Positions 23,225 through 31,420 of a stretch of DNA of 39,131 nt are shown here, in pieces; positions within the stretch are counted from its first letter, which is position 1, and each line of letters begins with the position of its first letter. The translations under genes were made by a program, and so were the position numbers. Under the pieces are notes generated by a model. That model was not told the DNA's origin and made no database searches. It saw nothing but the letters and a program-made list of their open reading frames with translations. The DNA is from Candidatus Melainabacteria bacterium (GTDB taxonomy: Bacteria > Cyanobacteriota > Vampirovibrionia > Obscuribacterales > Obscuribacteraceae), in NCBI GenBank assembly GCA_003151275.1, contig PLXC01000134.1, positions 1 through 39,131 of the forward strand, given 5' to 3'.

Positions 23225-24901
23225 TTAGTGAATGGTCACGGCGACTTCGTCCGGGAAGCTGCCAGTTACGGCTCCATGAGCCGCAGATGAAACTGTCTGC
23301 CAATACTTTGCAAACACGCCACGTTTATATCGAGGCTCCGGGGCCTTCCAGTCGGTGGCACGCAACTGCATGTTGCCTTCTACATTAAGGGTTCTATTGA
23401 CAACGTCAATCGTAATAACATCACCGTCTTCGATGAATGCTATTGGTCCGCCACTGGCTGCTTCAGGGGCGACGTGACCGACGACGAGTCCATGAGAGGC
23501 GCCGCTGAAGCGCCCGTCAGTGATTAGAGCAACTTTGTCGCCCAATCCAGCGCCGACGATGGCGCCGGTAACCTGTAACATCTCGGGCATTCCGGGCGCC
23601 CCTTTCGGTCCAACGTAACGGATTACTACGACATCGCCTGGTTTGATCTGCCCGTTTGTCAGCCCGGCAAAGGTGTCTTCTTCAGAATCGAAGACGCGGG
23701 CTGGACCTTGAAAGTACTTTGTCTCGTGTCCCGAGATCTTCATGACGCAGCCTTCCGGAGAGAGCGAACCGCGCAATATGATGATGCCGCCAAATGGTTT
23801 GACGGGATTGGACATTGGTCGAATCACTTCCTGGCCGGACGTTTCAACCGCCTCGGAAGCTTCCACAAAAAGATTTCTGCCGGTAACCGTCGGGGAGTCT
23901 TTTAAGAGTCCCGCATCCATAAGACGTTTCGCAACAAGTCTCATGCCTCCGGCAGTTTCCATGTCCGGAGCAACAAACCTTCCACCTGGCTTCAGGTCAA
24001 CAATGGTCGGTGTCTTCCTCGAAACGCGATCGAATTCGTCGAGGGTCAAAGGTACATTTGCTTCACGCGCGATTGCCAACAAATGGAGCACTGCATTTGT
24101 CGAGCCTCCAGTCGCCATAACGGAAGTAATGGCGTTCTCAAGCGATTTTCTGGTGATTATTTGGCTCGGCTTGAGACCTTCCTCATAGATCTGCATGATC
24201 AACTCGCCGCATCGAACCGCAGCGTCTAACTTGCGGGGATCAAGTGCAGGAATGTCATTGGCGCCCATAGGCGACATGCCAAGGAAAGCGATTGCAGTCG
24301 ACATTGTGTTGGCGGTAAATTGTCCGCCACATGAACCAGCACCAGGGCAAGCTTGATTCTCCAACTCGGTCAAATCAGCCTCACTCATCAAACCAGCGAC
24401 GCAAGATCCGACGCCTTCGAAAACCTCCTGGATAGTCACATCTTTGCCGTGAAATTGTCCTGGCATGATTGAGCCGCCATACAATACCAACGATGGTATA
24501 TCCAACCGAGCAAGGGCCATGACCGCTCCGGGTGTTGTCTTATCGCAACCGGTCAATGCCACCACAGCGTCAAACATGTGTCCGCGAACAGCGAGTTCGA
24601 TTGAATCCGCGATCACTTCGCGAGACACCAGAGAGGCTTTCATGCCCTCTGTGCCCATTGAAATTCCATCAGATACAACGATCGTATTAAATTCGATTGG
24701 GGTGCCACCAGCCTTACGCACGCCTTCTTTGACTTTCTCCGCGAGGGTGCGCAACCCGTAGTTGCACGGACCCGCTTCGGTCCAGGTATTTGCAATCGCG
24801 ACTAGCGGCTTCCGCAAGTCCTCATCGGTCAATCCAGTTGCCTTCAACATGGCACGAGCTGGAGCCCGACTGATTCCTTTTTTTATTGTGTCGCTGAGCA
24901 T
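23225..24901 (-). CDS. ilvD: Dihydroxy-acid dehydratase
   Basis: 558 residues; forms the 2-oxo acids leading to Val and Ile. Fe-S cluster and active-site motifs: [49 protein letters not shown], and the C-terminal [10 protein letters not shown] with a catalytic Ser. Starts at ATG 24901 with GGAG 6 bases upstream. It is the first structural gene of the ilvD-C-B-M-cimA-leuC-D-B-ilvE unit and lies directly after the attenuator terminator. Confidence 0.96.
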   Translation of the reverse strand: MLSDTIKKGISRAPARAMLKATGLTDEDLRKPLVAIANTWTEAGPCNYGLRTLAEKVKEGVRKAGGTPIEFNTIVVSDGISMGTEGMKASLVSREVIADSIELAVRGHMFDAVVALTGCDKTTPGAVMALARLDIPSLVLYGGSIMPGQFHGKDVTIQEVFEGVGSCVAGLMSEADLTELENQACPGAGSCGGQFTANTMSTAIAFLGMSPMGANDIPALDPRKLDAAVRCGELIMQIYEEGLKPSQIITRKSLENAITSVMATGGSTNAVLHLLAIAREANVPLTLDEFDRVSRKTPTIVDLKPGGRFVAPDMETAGGMRLVAKRLMDAGLLKDSPTVTGRNLFVEASEAVETSGQEVIRPMSNPVKPFGGIIILRGSLSPEGCVMKISGHETKYFQGPARVFDSEEDTFAGLTNGQIKPGDVVVIRYVGPKGAPGMPEMLQVTGAIVGAGLGDKVALITDGRFSGASHGLVVGHVAPEAASGGPIAFIEDGDVITIDVVNRTLNVEGNMQLRATDWKAPEPRYKRGVFAKYWQTVSSAAHGAVTGSFPDEVAVTIH

Positions 24902-24923
24902 ACGTTCTCCGAAAAAACTCCTA

Positions 24924-24959
24924 AAAGAAAAGCCCCGCTACCTGAGTAAGGTGCGGGGC
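24924..24959 (-). terminator. Intrinsic terminator (attenuator) before ilvD
   Basis: On the minus strand GCCCCGCACCT (24959-24949) pairs with AGGTAGCGGGGC (24943-24932), 11 bp with one bulged A and a five-base loop, followed by TTTTCTTTT. It lies about 30 bases before the ilvD start, between the leader ORF and the gene. Confidence 0.88.
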
Positions 24960-24995
24960 ATTGTTCAGTGTCTGCTTAAGCAGGCGGCCCGCACC
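24950..24995 (-). promoter_or_regulatory. Antiterminator pairing in the ilv leader
   Basis: GGTGCGGG (24995-24988), inside the leader ORF just after the Leu/Val/Ile codons, is perfectly complementary over 8 bases to CCCGCACC (24957-24950) in the 5' arm of the terminator. A ribosome at the leader stop codon would cover part of the first segment and let the terminator form; one stalled earlier would leave it free. Confidence 0.65.
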
Positions 24996-25056
24996 GATAG
25001 CGCATAATTAGCACTAGGACGTTAATACCGACTACTAGGAAAGAATTGTTGTTCAC
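24976..25056 (-). CDS. Leu/Val/Ile-rich leader peptide of the ilv-leu operon
   Basis: A 26-residue ORF from GTG 25056 to TAA 24978-24976. Residues 7-17 read LVVGINVLVLI: three Leu, four Val and two Ile within 11 codons, matching the products of the operon. A weak GGAT lies upstream. The terminator starts about 17 bases after the stop. This is the layout of ilv leader peptides known in enteric bacteria and actinobacteria, which slow the ribosome when the charged tRNAs are scarce. A TTG three codons upstream (25065) is a possible alternative start. The expected transcript start near 25148 gives a 5' region of about 90 bases, unlike the leuA and metB leaders. Confidence 0.78.
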   Translation of the reverse strand: MNNNSFLVVGINVLVLIMRYRCGPPA

Positions 25057-25154
25057 GTCATCCAAAACTGTAAAAGTGGAATGGAACGGGAGCGCTTAAT
25101 CTCGCGCTTCGTTTATCCGAGGATAGTCTATGCAGCAAGCTGCTCGACTTCACT

Positions 25155-25182
25155 AGCATAGCTGACTGCTCAAATCCGTCAA
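25155..25182 (-). promoter_or_regulatory. Promoter of the ilvD operon
   Basis: Minus-strand TTGACG (25182-25177), a 16-base spacer and TATGCT (25160-25155). It begins about 35 bases after the leuA stop, and I see no terminator between them, so leuA transcripts may also run into the ilv attenuator. Confidence 0.6.
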
Positions 25183-25216
25183 CCCCTTGTCCAAGATTCA
25201 ACTTACTCTCGTTACA

Positions 25217-26881
25217 CTAGGCAACGGAAAGCGGCTTGACTGGGGCTTCTTTAACGCCTACAACATTGACAGAGTCGGGCTTAGCCGAGAAATGTCTGTA
25301 CACATAAGCTCTGTTTACAGCATCAATTAATGCCTTGATCGCAGAAATTTCGATGTCGTGGTCAGTGCCATTTCCTTTGAACTGCCGCTCATTTTCGTCC
25401 ACTATATAAATCTCAGAAATGCTGCAAGCGTCGATCCCTGCCGAATCTGAGTGGCTTCGATGGCTGAGAATTTGGAACTTGCCAAACCGTTTTTCAATGG
25501 CATTTTTCACAGCTGCAAGAGCCGAATCACGGCCGGTGTTGTCTTCTTCAATCGTGCCAACTTCCGAAAAGAATCTGCCGTGCAATTTCACTTGTGAACG
25601 GTCTGATTGCTTAGAATATTCAATCGAATCGATGTGCATTGGCTGCCTGAACTGCGTATAGCCTTGCATCAATTCATCATCCGTAATGCCTTTGCGTCGT
25701 AACGGGAATTGGTTTTTGATGTACTGCGCAATCTCTGCCTTTTCAGACTCTTCGCAAATGTATCCGAACGCTTCGATAATCGACTTGGCATGATTGCCGC
25801 CACTCAATGGACCAAAAAGGAATGAAATCTTCTTGCCGATCTCTTTTGGATCGAATGGTTGGTAGGCCATTGGATTCTTCAAAATGGCATTCGTGTGACC
25901 GCCTGATGAATGCTTAGCAGCATTATCCCCACTGACTGGCCAGTGCGGTTGGCGCGGCAACATATGCTGACTGACGAAATCCGAAATGACTTGCAATTTT
26001 TCCGCCGCCACTGTTGTGTAGAACGGATTTTCCTTGTCAGAGCACTCACTAAAGTGTTTGATGATCATGATGCACTGCTCAAGAGCGGCATTTCCAGCAC
26101 GTTCGCCGATGCCGTTGATGCAACCCTCGATTTGAGTAGCAGGACCATCGATAACGCCGTTTAACGAGTTTTGGACGGCCAAGCCGAAGTCATTGTGGCA
26201 ATGAACGGACCAGATCACGTTCCGCTCTGGGAACTCAGATCGCATGATTGCCGCATGCTGACTCATTTTTTTGACGAAATATTCTTCGCCTTCAAATACT
26301 GATGCACCGCCAATCGTGTCCGGACAATTTATTACTGTGGCGCCAGCCTGAATTGCGGCTCGAATTAACTCAGTTGTGAAATCGAAATTTGCCTTCATCC
26401 GCGAATAGCCTTCCGGACTGAATTGCACTTCCATCCCTGCCTCGACAGCCATTTTTGTCAAACGGTAAAGGTCGGCAATTATCTGACTCTTATTTTCGGC
26501 AAGTTTTCCGAGCGAGGCTGGCATCAATTCGGGATCTACAGGAACATACGTATGCAAACGAGCTTTTCCAAAAGCAACCAATGGCTGCAACGACTCAATC
26601 GTTCTAATCACTTGCTCTTCACGAAGCTGACAAAGTCCAGCAATCGTCGGCTTATACTCCATAGTGGCGACTTCTTCGCAAATTGTGCGAACAATTTCGA
26701 AGTCCATTGTGCTTGCAGAGGGAAATCCTGCTTCCAGCACGTCGACCCGAAGTTCACAAGCAAGGCGCGCATATTCGAGGTTATGTTCGAAACTCATGCC
26801 CGCCCCCGGGCATTGTTGACCGTCTCGCAAGGTTGTATCGAAGATTTTCACGTGCCGATCTTGTTTGTGTTCCGCTTTCAT
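25217..26881 (-). CDS. leuA: 2-Isopropylmalate synthase
   Basis: 554 residues from ATG 26881, where AGGTGA lies about 9 bases upstream; a GTG at 26893 is in frame but sits on that very site. The enzyme joins 2-oxoisovalerate and acetyl-CoA, the committed step to leucine. The barrel begins KIFDTTLRDGQQCPGAGM (Arg19, Asp20). Further motifs are EAGFPSASTMDFE, SPEGYSRM, HCHNDFGLAVQNSL with metal-binding His, and GERAGNAALEQ. The C-terminal domain (about 410-554) has the LeuA allosteric fold (VKLHGRFFSEVGTIEEDNTGRDSALAAV). The Leu-rich leader upstream supports leuA over a homocitrate synthase or second citramalate synthase. It is transcribed toward the ilvD operon in the same direction. Confidence 0.92.
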   Translation of the reverse strand: MKAEHKQDRHVKIFDTTLRDGQQCPGAGMSFEHNLEYARLACELRVDVLEAGFPSASTMDFEIVRTICEEVATMEYKPTIAGLCQLREEQVIRTIESLQPLVAFGKARLHTYVPVDPELMPASLGKLAENKSQIIADLYRLTKMAVEAGMEVQFSPEGYSRMKANFDFTTELIRAAIQAGATVINCPDTIGGASVFEGEEYFVKKMSQHAAIMRSEFPERNVIWSVHCHNDFGLAVQNSLNGVIDGPATQIEGCINGIGERAGNAALEQCIMIIKHFSECSDKENPFYTTVAAEKLQVISDFVSQHMLPRQPHWPVSGDNAAKHSSGGHTNAILKNPMAYQPFDPKEIGKKISFLFGPLSGGNHAKSIIEAFGYICEESEKAEIAQYIKNQFPLRRKGITDDELMQGYTQFRQPMHIDSIEYSKQSDRSQVKLHGRFFSEVGTIEEDNTGRDSALAAVKNAIEKRFGKFQILSHRSHSDSAGIDACSISEIYIVDENERQFKGNGTDHDIEISAIKALIDAVNRAYVYRHFSAKPDSVNVVGVKEAPVKPLSVA

Positions 26882-26910
26882 TGTGATGCTCACCTCGGGA
26901 TTGGATAAAT

Positions 26911-26938
26911 AAAAAGGCTCTGTTAAAAACAGAGCCTT
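26911..26938 (-). terminator. Intrinsic terminator (attenuator) before leuA
   Basis: Minus strand AAGGCTCTGTT (26938-26928), loop TTT, AACAGAGCCTT (26924-26914): a perfect 11-bp stem followed by TTT then ATTT. It ends about 30 bases before the leuA start codon. Confidence 0.9.
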
Positions 26939-26969
26939 GAGAATTGGTGTCTTAAGTTGATGCTCTGTT
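26928..26969 (-). promoter_or_regulatory. Antiterminator pairing in the leu leader
   Basis: AACAGAGC (26969-26962), directly after the leader stop codon, repeats the 3' arm of the terminator and pairs perfectly with GCTCTGTT (26935-26928). A ribosome at the stop codon (26972-26970) would cover it and favour termination; a ribosome held at the Leu codons (26993-26985) would leave it open. GCTCGGTT at 27048-27041, in the first Leu codons, pairs with the same segment with one mismatch and could protect it when the leader is not translated. Confidence 0.65.
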
Positions 26970-27059
26970 CTATGTAGGTCCGCGCAGTAGTAGTCCGCCT
27001 AGAAGCGTTAGCCCTAGGTTGGAAGCAGCAGCGAAATTAGAACCGAGCAAATTTGACAT
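26970..27059 (-). CDS. Leu-rich leader peptide of leuA
   Basis: A 29-residue ORF from ATG 27059 to TAG 26972-26970. Nine residues are Leu (positions 4, 5, 15, 17, 19, 20, 23, 24, 25), including CTA CTA CTG in a row just before the end; rarer CTA codons dominate. It precedes an intrinsic terminator and leuA. The -10 box of the promoter ends 6 bases before the ATG, so the start codon is probably at or next to the transcript 5' end, and no Shine-Dalgarno sequence is present. This is the pattern of leucine attenuation known from leuL in enteric bacteria, here with a leaderless ORF. Confidence 0.82.
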   Translation of the reverse strand: MSNLLGSNFAAASNLGLTLLGGLLLRGPT

Positions 27060-27065
27060 AACACC

Positions 27066-27094
27066 GTTATATGGCAGGTCGGAATCAATGTCAA
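27066..27094 (-). promoter_or_regulatory. Promoter of leuA
   Basis: Minus strand perfect -35 TTGACA (27094-27089), a 17-base spacer and -10 TATAAC (27071-27066), one base from consensus. The expected transcript start is near 27059, the A of the leader ATG. Confidence 0.8.
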
Positions 27095-27332
27095 TAAAAA
27101 GTAAAGAAGATTGCCACACAGGAAACAGCCGGGTCCGATCTACATATATAGAAATAAGTGATGGTATTTAAGTGACATCTCTCGTTCTCAAACCCCGTCT
27201 AAACCTGAGAATGCCATTAGACATCGTGAATCCCATACCCAAAAATTATTCGAAAATGAACCAGGCAACGGTGGAAGCCACTGCGCTTGTGGTATGTAAA
27301 GGTAGTATCTCCGAACTGCCCGGAACGAATCC
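27095..27332. other. Divergent upstream region between leuA and the repeat-protein gene
   Basis: This is the rest of a gene-poor stretch that also holds the leuA leader. A loose inverted repeat TTCTCA ... TGAGAA occurs near 27186-27212. No convincing promoter for the plus-strand gene at 27333 was found, and no RNA gene is seen. Confidence 0.5.
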
Positions 27333-28538
27333 ATGCAACAAGTTCTGACCGATTTCCGTATTGGTCCGCTCCTCAAGAAAATGGAACTGCTTAAAAGCGA
27401 CCAACTTGAGGAGCTTCTTCAACTGAATCGAACTACCGACCTCCCGGTTGGTAGTGTGCTTGTTATGTCAGGAGAGATTTCTGACCGAATCTTGCGAACA
27501 GCAGTGCAAGCTCAGTCCATGTTGAAAGACGGGCTGGCAAGCGAAGATCAGATCGTCGATGCTATTCAAATCGTCAAGAATCAAGGTATCACCCTTCATG
27601 CGGGTCTAAAGCAGGTTCGTTGGTCTCGGGACAACGAGGTCAAAAGCAGCACGCTGGGCGAATTACTGCAGGCTTCAAAATTGGTTGACGGGCTTAAATT
27701 GACCAAAGCCTTGGCCACAAGTCAATCCAGCATGCTGCCTCTGGGACGAGTCTTGGTATTGACGAACGCTCTATCGCGGCCCCTACTTTTAAGTACGCTC
27801 GACATTCAAACTAAGATCAGAAATGGACAACTGAGTAGAGAACATGCGATCTCTCAACTGTGCTCGCTGCGCGACAGAATCAAAATGGTAGAACACAATT
27901 TGAGCAACCGTGCCTCTACTCAAAAGAGAGGACCAGAGCTCAGGATAGGTGAACTGCTAGTAGAGTCTGGAATCATTTCGACAAGCGATCTGTTAACTGC
28001 GCTCGAAATGTCAGTGCAAGGCGACCAAAGGGTTGGCGAAATACTTTTGGATTTCGAATGGATCACCGAAGCCAAATTAAATGCTGGATTGGAACTGCAG
28101 AAGCTCGTTGCTTGCAGTATCATGACCAAGGAAGCGGCCATTCGTGCCTTAGCTCATATGCATACGGCAGGCGATTCGTACGACAAGTGCGTCGCGCGCG
28201 AAACCAGCCCTGATACTAAGCACCAAAGAGATATCACTCAGGACGAATTCCTTCGCCTTGCCGGCGTCTTAGCTGGTGTGCCGGTATCGCAGCTGGTGGC
28301 AATCGGTGATCGACCTAATGTAATAGCCAACGAACTGAAAGATCCTGACGCCAAAGTTTTTGATCAAGCCGAAGAAAAACAAATCATGCAAGCAGCAGAG
28401 TCCTTGCGTCAAGGCATTCGGGACGGAGTGCTCAATCTCGACCAATCAATGATCGTGATGAGCTACTGTCTACGCGGTCGCATGCAAGTCATTGAGGCCA
28501 TCCGCCAACTTGGTTGGACGGTGCCGATCAAAATTTAG
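27333..28538 (+). CDS. Protein with three repeats resembling GspE/MshEN N-terminal domains, unknown
   Basis: 401 residues built of three units of roughly 80-100 residues. They start RIGPLLKKMELLKSDQLEELLQ (about residue 9), TLGELLQASKLVDGLKLTKAL (about 107) and RIGELLVESGIISTSDLLTAL (about 205), each followed by a short LG-x-x-L-x-x or VGEILL turn and a second helix pair with ASEDQIVDAI, SREHAISQL or MTKEAAIRAL. The helix pattern resembles the N-terminal domains of type II secretion/type IV pilus ATPases (MshEN-like), but no ATPase follows. The last 100 residues form a different acidic helical region. No signal peptide or membrane segment. A cytoplasmic scaffold or ligand-binding (for example nucleotide second messenger) role is possible but unproved. 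The ATG has only a weak GGAA upstream. Confidence 0.75.
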   Translation: MQQVLTDFRIGPLLKKMELLKSDQLEELLQLNRTTDLPVGSVLVMSGEISDRILRTAVQAQSMLKDGLASEDQIVDAIQIVKNQGITLHAGLKQVRWSRDNEVKSSTLGELLQASKLVDGLKLTKALATSQSSMLPLGRVLVLTNALSRPLLLSTLDIQTKIRNGQLSREHAISQLCSLRDRIKMVEHNLSNRASTQKRGPELRIGELLVESGIISTSDLLTALEMSVQGDQRVGEILLDFEWITEAKLNAGLELQKLVACSIMTKEAAIRALAHMHTAGDSYDKCVARETSPDTKHQRDITQDEFLRLAGVLAGVPVSQLVAIGDRPNVIANELKDPDAKVFDQAEEKQIMQAAESLRQGIRDGVLNLDQSMIVMSYCLRGRMQVIEAIRQLGWTVPIKI

Positions 28539-28732
28539 AATCAAAATGGCAGCCAAATGCAACAAGGCTAGCAATATTGTAGGCTGATAAGGCACGCCAG
28601 GCTTCTGATTAGCGGATTCTAATCATACTGCCATCCGAGACTGGCTATTCAAGCTGTTCTTAGAGCGAGCGGCAGCAGCAAATGGAACAGATACAGGGGT
28701 CGAAAACCAAGTCTGCCATTTTCAAAAGTACT

Positions 28733-30073
28733 TCAATAAACTAGAGAGCAGACTGGCTCAGACTGACGCAGAATCGCCCAACTGTGTGGCTGCACTATCC
28801 ATCCACTTTCACTGGACGTTCCATGACCAGCTGCGAGTGGTGATAGGTTAGACGAAGATGGAACAACAAAAGGTGTGTCACCGGTGTTCAATGCCACCAC
28901 TATTTTATCGGCACCGTGGGTGGTTTCGTAAACTAGCGTTTGATTATTCAAGGTCAAAACTTTGATTCGAGCAGAAGCAATCCAAGAGTTATTTCTGCGC
29001 AACCAGAGTAATTCTCGATGCTTATCGTATGAAGCTGGGTTTCCTTGCAGTTGATTTGGATCTGATGGGAACGCGGGTCTTATGGCGTCGTCACCACCAA
29101 ATCTCTTTTCTTTTCTACCTTTGAATGCTTGTTCATCGCCATAATAAATCGAAGGCGTGCCTGGTATCGTGCAAAGCACTGCGAGCGCCAGTTCAACATG
29201 CCTCTCGTTTTTCAATTCTGTGGCTATGCGGGTGACGTCGTGATTGCCGATAAATATGTTTGGGAGAAATACCGCGTTAAAGTCATTGTTCCGATTCAAC
29301 GCATGCGACAGCTCGAAAAAATTACGATCATTCAATGCGCTCCAAATCGCTTTCCAAAGTTCATACTGAGTGACCGAATCAAGATGCCCTTGACGAACTG
29401 CGTTGCTGTAATCGCCGTGGATTACTTCACCGAGAAACCATGCATCCGGAAACTTCTGTCTAACCCGATCCAAAACCTGTTGCCAAAATGACGAAGGCAC
29501 CGCATAGGCAGCGTCCAACCTCCAGCCATCGATGCCGAAACTTAGCCAATGACACATTACATTGACGACGTAATCTACCACCTCAGGATTGTGGTGATTC
29601 AATTTAACTAGTCTGTGGTGTCCTTCGAAATTAGCGTAGGCAAATCCATCCTCATTATGTGTATTCGACCAATCGATCAAAAACCACGACGCATAGCGCG
29701 ATGCCTGACGATGCCATTTCACATCTTGAAACGGTCCAAAGCTCCTCCCGACATGATTAAAGACTCCGTCAAATACGATCCGCACATTATGTTCCCGACA
29801 AATCTCTATAAACCAAATCAGATCCGCATTGGTTCCCAATCGAGAATCGAGGTTATAGAAATCAGTGGTGTCATAACCGTGCGAATCAGATGAAAACAAT
29901 GGCGCCAATAAAATTCCGTTGCAGCCAAGATCAATCAAATATTTCAGCCAGGGTTCGAATGAACGCAGTCTTGGTTCAGGTGCTGCATCTGCGGGCAAAC
30001 ACTTTTTTTCCGCATTGAAAAAACCAAGTGGATAAATGTGCCACCAAACAGTTTCCTTTATCCACTCAACCAT
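28733..30073 (-). CDS. Glycoside hydrolase family 13 (alpha-amylase-type) enzyme
   Basis: 446 residues from ATG 30073, where GGAAGG lies about 7 bases upstream; an earlier TTG at 30088 is rejected. The catalytic barrel is complete: an N-terminal strand with WWHIYPLGFF, region I DGVFNH, region II GWRLDAAYAV with the nucleophile Asp, region III FLGEVIHG with the acid/base Glu, and region IV FIGNHDVTRI with the transition-state Asp. A short C-terminal beta domain follows (IKVLTLNNQTLVYET, VVALNTGD). No signal peptide, so it acts in the cytoplasm. The alpha-glucan or oligosaccharide substrate cannot be fixed. The nearby GH65 phosphorylase fusion suggests shared alpha-glucoside metabolism. Confidence 0.9.
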   Translation of the reverse strand: MVEWIKETVWWHIYPLGFFNAEKKCLPADAAPEPRLRSFEPWLKYLIDLGCNGILLAPLFSSDSHGYDTTDFYNLDSRLGTNADLIWFIEICREHNVRIVFDGVFNHVGRSFGPFQDVKWHRQASRYASWFLIDWSNTHNEDGFAYANFEGHHRLVKLNHHNPEVVDYVVNVMCHWLSFGIDGWRLDAAYAVPSSFWQQVLDRVRQKFPDAWFLGEVIHGDYSNAVRQGHLDSVTQYELWKAIWSALNDRNFFELSHALNRNNDFNAVFLPNIFIGNHDVTRIATELKNERHVELALAVLCTIPGTPSIYYGDEQAFKGRKEKRFGGDDAIRPAFPSDPNQLQGNPASYDKHRELLWLRRNNSWIASARIKVLTLNNQTLVYETTHGADKIVVALNTGDTPFVVPSSSNLSPLAAGHGTSSESGWIVQPHSWAILRQSEPVCSLVY

Positions 30074-30240
30074 CCAAATACCTTCCAAATGCCTGCCAAG
30101 TTCAAGTCCAGTTTATACAGCCAAACCCTGTTTATATTGCTCGCATATGATTAAAGCACATGGACATTCCGAAGAACGCATAAGACAAACCAACCTGCTA
30201 CAAAAGGTCATGACTTGAACCTTGTCGGCTCGTCTGCTAT

Positions 30241-31302
30241 CTACATTGCAGCCTTATCCAGCTCGCGAATGTCGAGTTCGATCTGGTGCAAATCTCTGTA
30301 TTCGTCCTTTAACTGCTTGTCCAAACGATCAATAGTTTGACTTTCATCTGGCGAATTCACATGCTTGAGGCGAACAATTTCGCGCTCAAGTTCATCTGCG
30401 TCTCGCCAATGATTGTCGTATTTTGTCAGAAGGTGTGTGCGCTCTGTCTGTATTGTGTGAAAGCTTTCATTGTTTATTGCAGCGCTCGCCGGTGCGGCAG
30501 AGACTACAACTGTAACCACCATCGCCGAATAGATTGGCAGCAACTGCTGGAAAGTCTTTGCAAAATCGGGCGGAACTAAATCTTTCAAACGAGCGATCAG
30601 CACTTCAAGATGAGTGTGCCAGCCCGCCATAACTTCGTGCATGCGGTCTTCCGGCAAACGAGAGTGCGTGAGCACAAGCATCGTTTCATCGCCTTGTGCA
30701 GTCAATTCAAATAAGACATTGGACTCTAATGCGGTTTGAGTATCAATCCACGAATAAGCGAGCGTATGTGGTGCCTCGAAACGACTGACCAAGCCGCGAA
30801 TCCTGGCGCCATTCACCTTTCGCTCAGGCATCTCCTCCGTGTCAAAGTTAAGTTCAACTCGACCACCAACCCGAGGCTCTAAATTCGCCGTGGCAAGCCA
30901 TTCGGAAATGCGATCGGGCTGCGAAAGATATTGCCAAACCTGCTCGACGGATCCGGGCAACAAGCGCTCGAACCGGACTGTGTTTTTATCTATAACAGTG
31001 CCTAAGTTCGCCGAACTACCATCAATTAGGGGCAAGGTGTGCTCATCTTGCTCATCCTCAAGACTGTCCTTCAACTTCAAGAGTTCACCATCAGTCGATT
31101 GCGCCTGAAGTAGCTGTTTAATCTCCAAAAGATCTTTGGCCATTGTTTGAGAGAGAGACTCAAGCTGCTGCAATCGCTGCATCAACTGTGCATTGTTGGC
31201 ACCGCCTGCTTTTGATTTTTCAATGAACGACATAAGCGGTTTTTTCATGACCAGTGAGATAATAAAAAGCCAGAAGCCTAATATGGCGATACCGCCTTCC
31301 AT
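30241..31302 (-). CDS. Membrane-anchored SRPBCC/AHSA1-type domain protein
   Basis: 353 residues from ATG 31302, with AAGGAG upstream. An N-terminal membrane anchor (MEGGIAILGFWLFIISLVMKK) leads to a short coiled coil (about 35-68). Residues about 105-240 form an SRPBCC-type domain: VRFERLLPGSVEQVWQYLSQ, ISEWLATANLEPRVGGRVEL, HTLAYSWID, ETMLVLTHSRLPED and the terminal helix GWHTHLEVLIARL. These match AHSA1-like (activator of Hsp90 homologue) ligand-binding folds. A second hydrophobic segment (LLPIYSAMVVTVVVSAAPASA, about 250-272) is followed by a charged coiled coil to the C-terminus, probably on the other side of the membrane. The N-terminal anchor is repeated in the divergent small gene at 31478. 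Confidence 0.8.
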   Translation of the reverse strand: MEGGIAILGFWLFIISLVMKKPLMSFIEKSKAGGANNAQLMQRLQQLESLSQTMAKDLLEIKQLLQAQSTDGELLKLKDSLEDEQDEHTLPLIDGSSANLGTVIDKNTVRFERLLPGSVEQVWQYLSQPDRISEWLATANLEPRVGGRVELNFDTEEMPERKVNGARIRGLVSRFEAPHTLAYSWIDTQTALESNVLFELTAQGDETMLVLTHSRLPEDRMHEVMAGWHTHLEVLIARLKDLVPPDFAKTFQQLLPIYSAMVVTVVVSAAPASAAINNESFHTIQTERTHLLTKYDNHWRDADELEREIVRLKHVNSPDESQTIDRLDKQLKDEYRDLHQIELDIRELDKAAM

Positions 31303-31420
31303 AGATAACCGCTCCTTTTAGTCCGAACGAATCTCTATATGCCCATACCGCATGGGCTTTACTCCCAAGATGCCCAAAGTTGCCTGCTGGGTTAGCATGC
31401 TGCTCATGGTTGCCGGCAAA

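Noticed and set aside
22161..23303. 380-residue version of ilvC
   Set aside because: The first 31 codons overlap ilvD, do not match the family and lack a ribosome binding site, whereas ATG 23210 has a good one.
24972..24983. Palindrome CTGCTTAAGCAG over the ilv leader stop codon
   Set aside because: As RNA it gives only a 4-bp stem; I could not link it to the attenuator logic.
25058..25159. A second ORF in the ilv 5' region, from the ATG in the -10 box to a TGA one base before the leader GTG
   Set aside because: Its ATG overlaps the -10 box and would not be in the transcript; codon content is not informative.
31338..31355. GCCCAT-ACCGC-ATGGGC inverted repeat between the divergent anchor genes
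   Set aside because: Short and with only a weak T-run; it could be an operator or chance.
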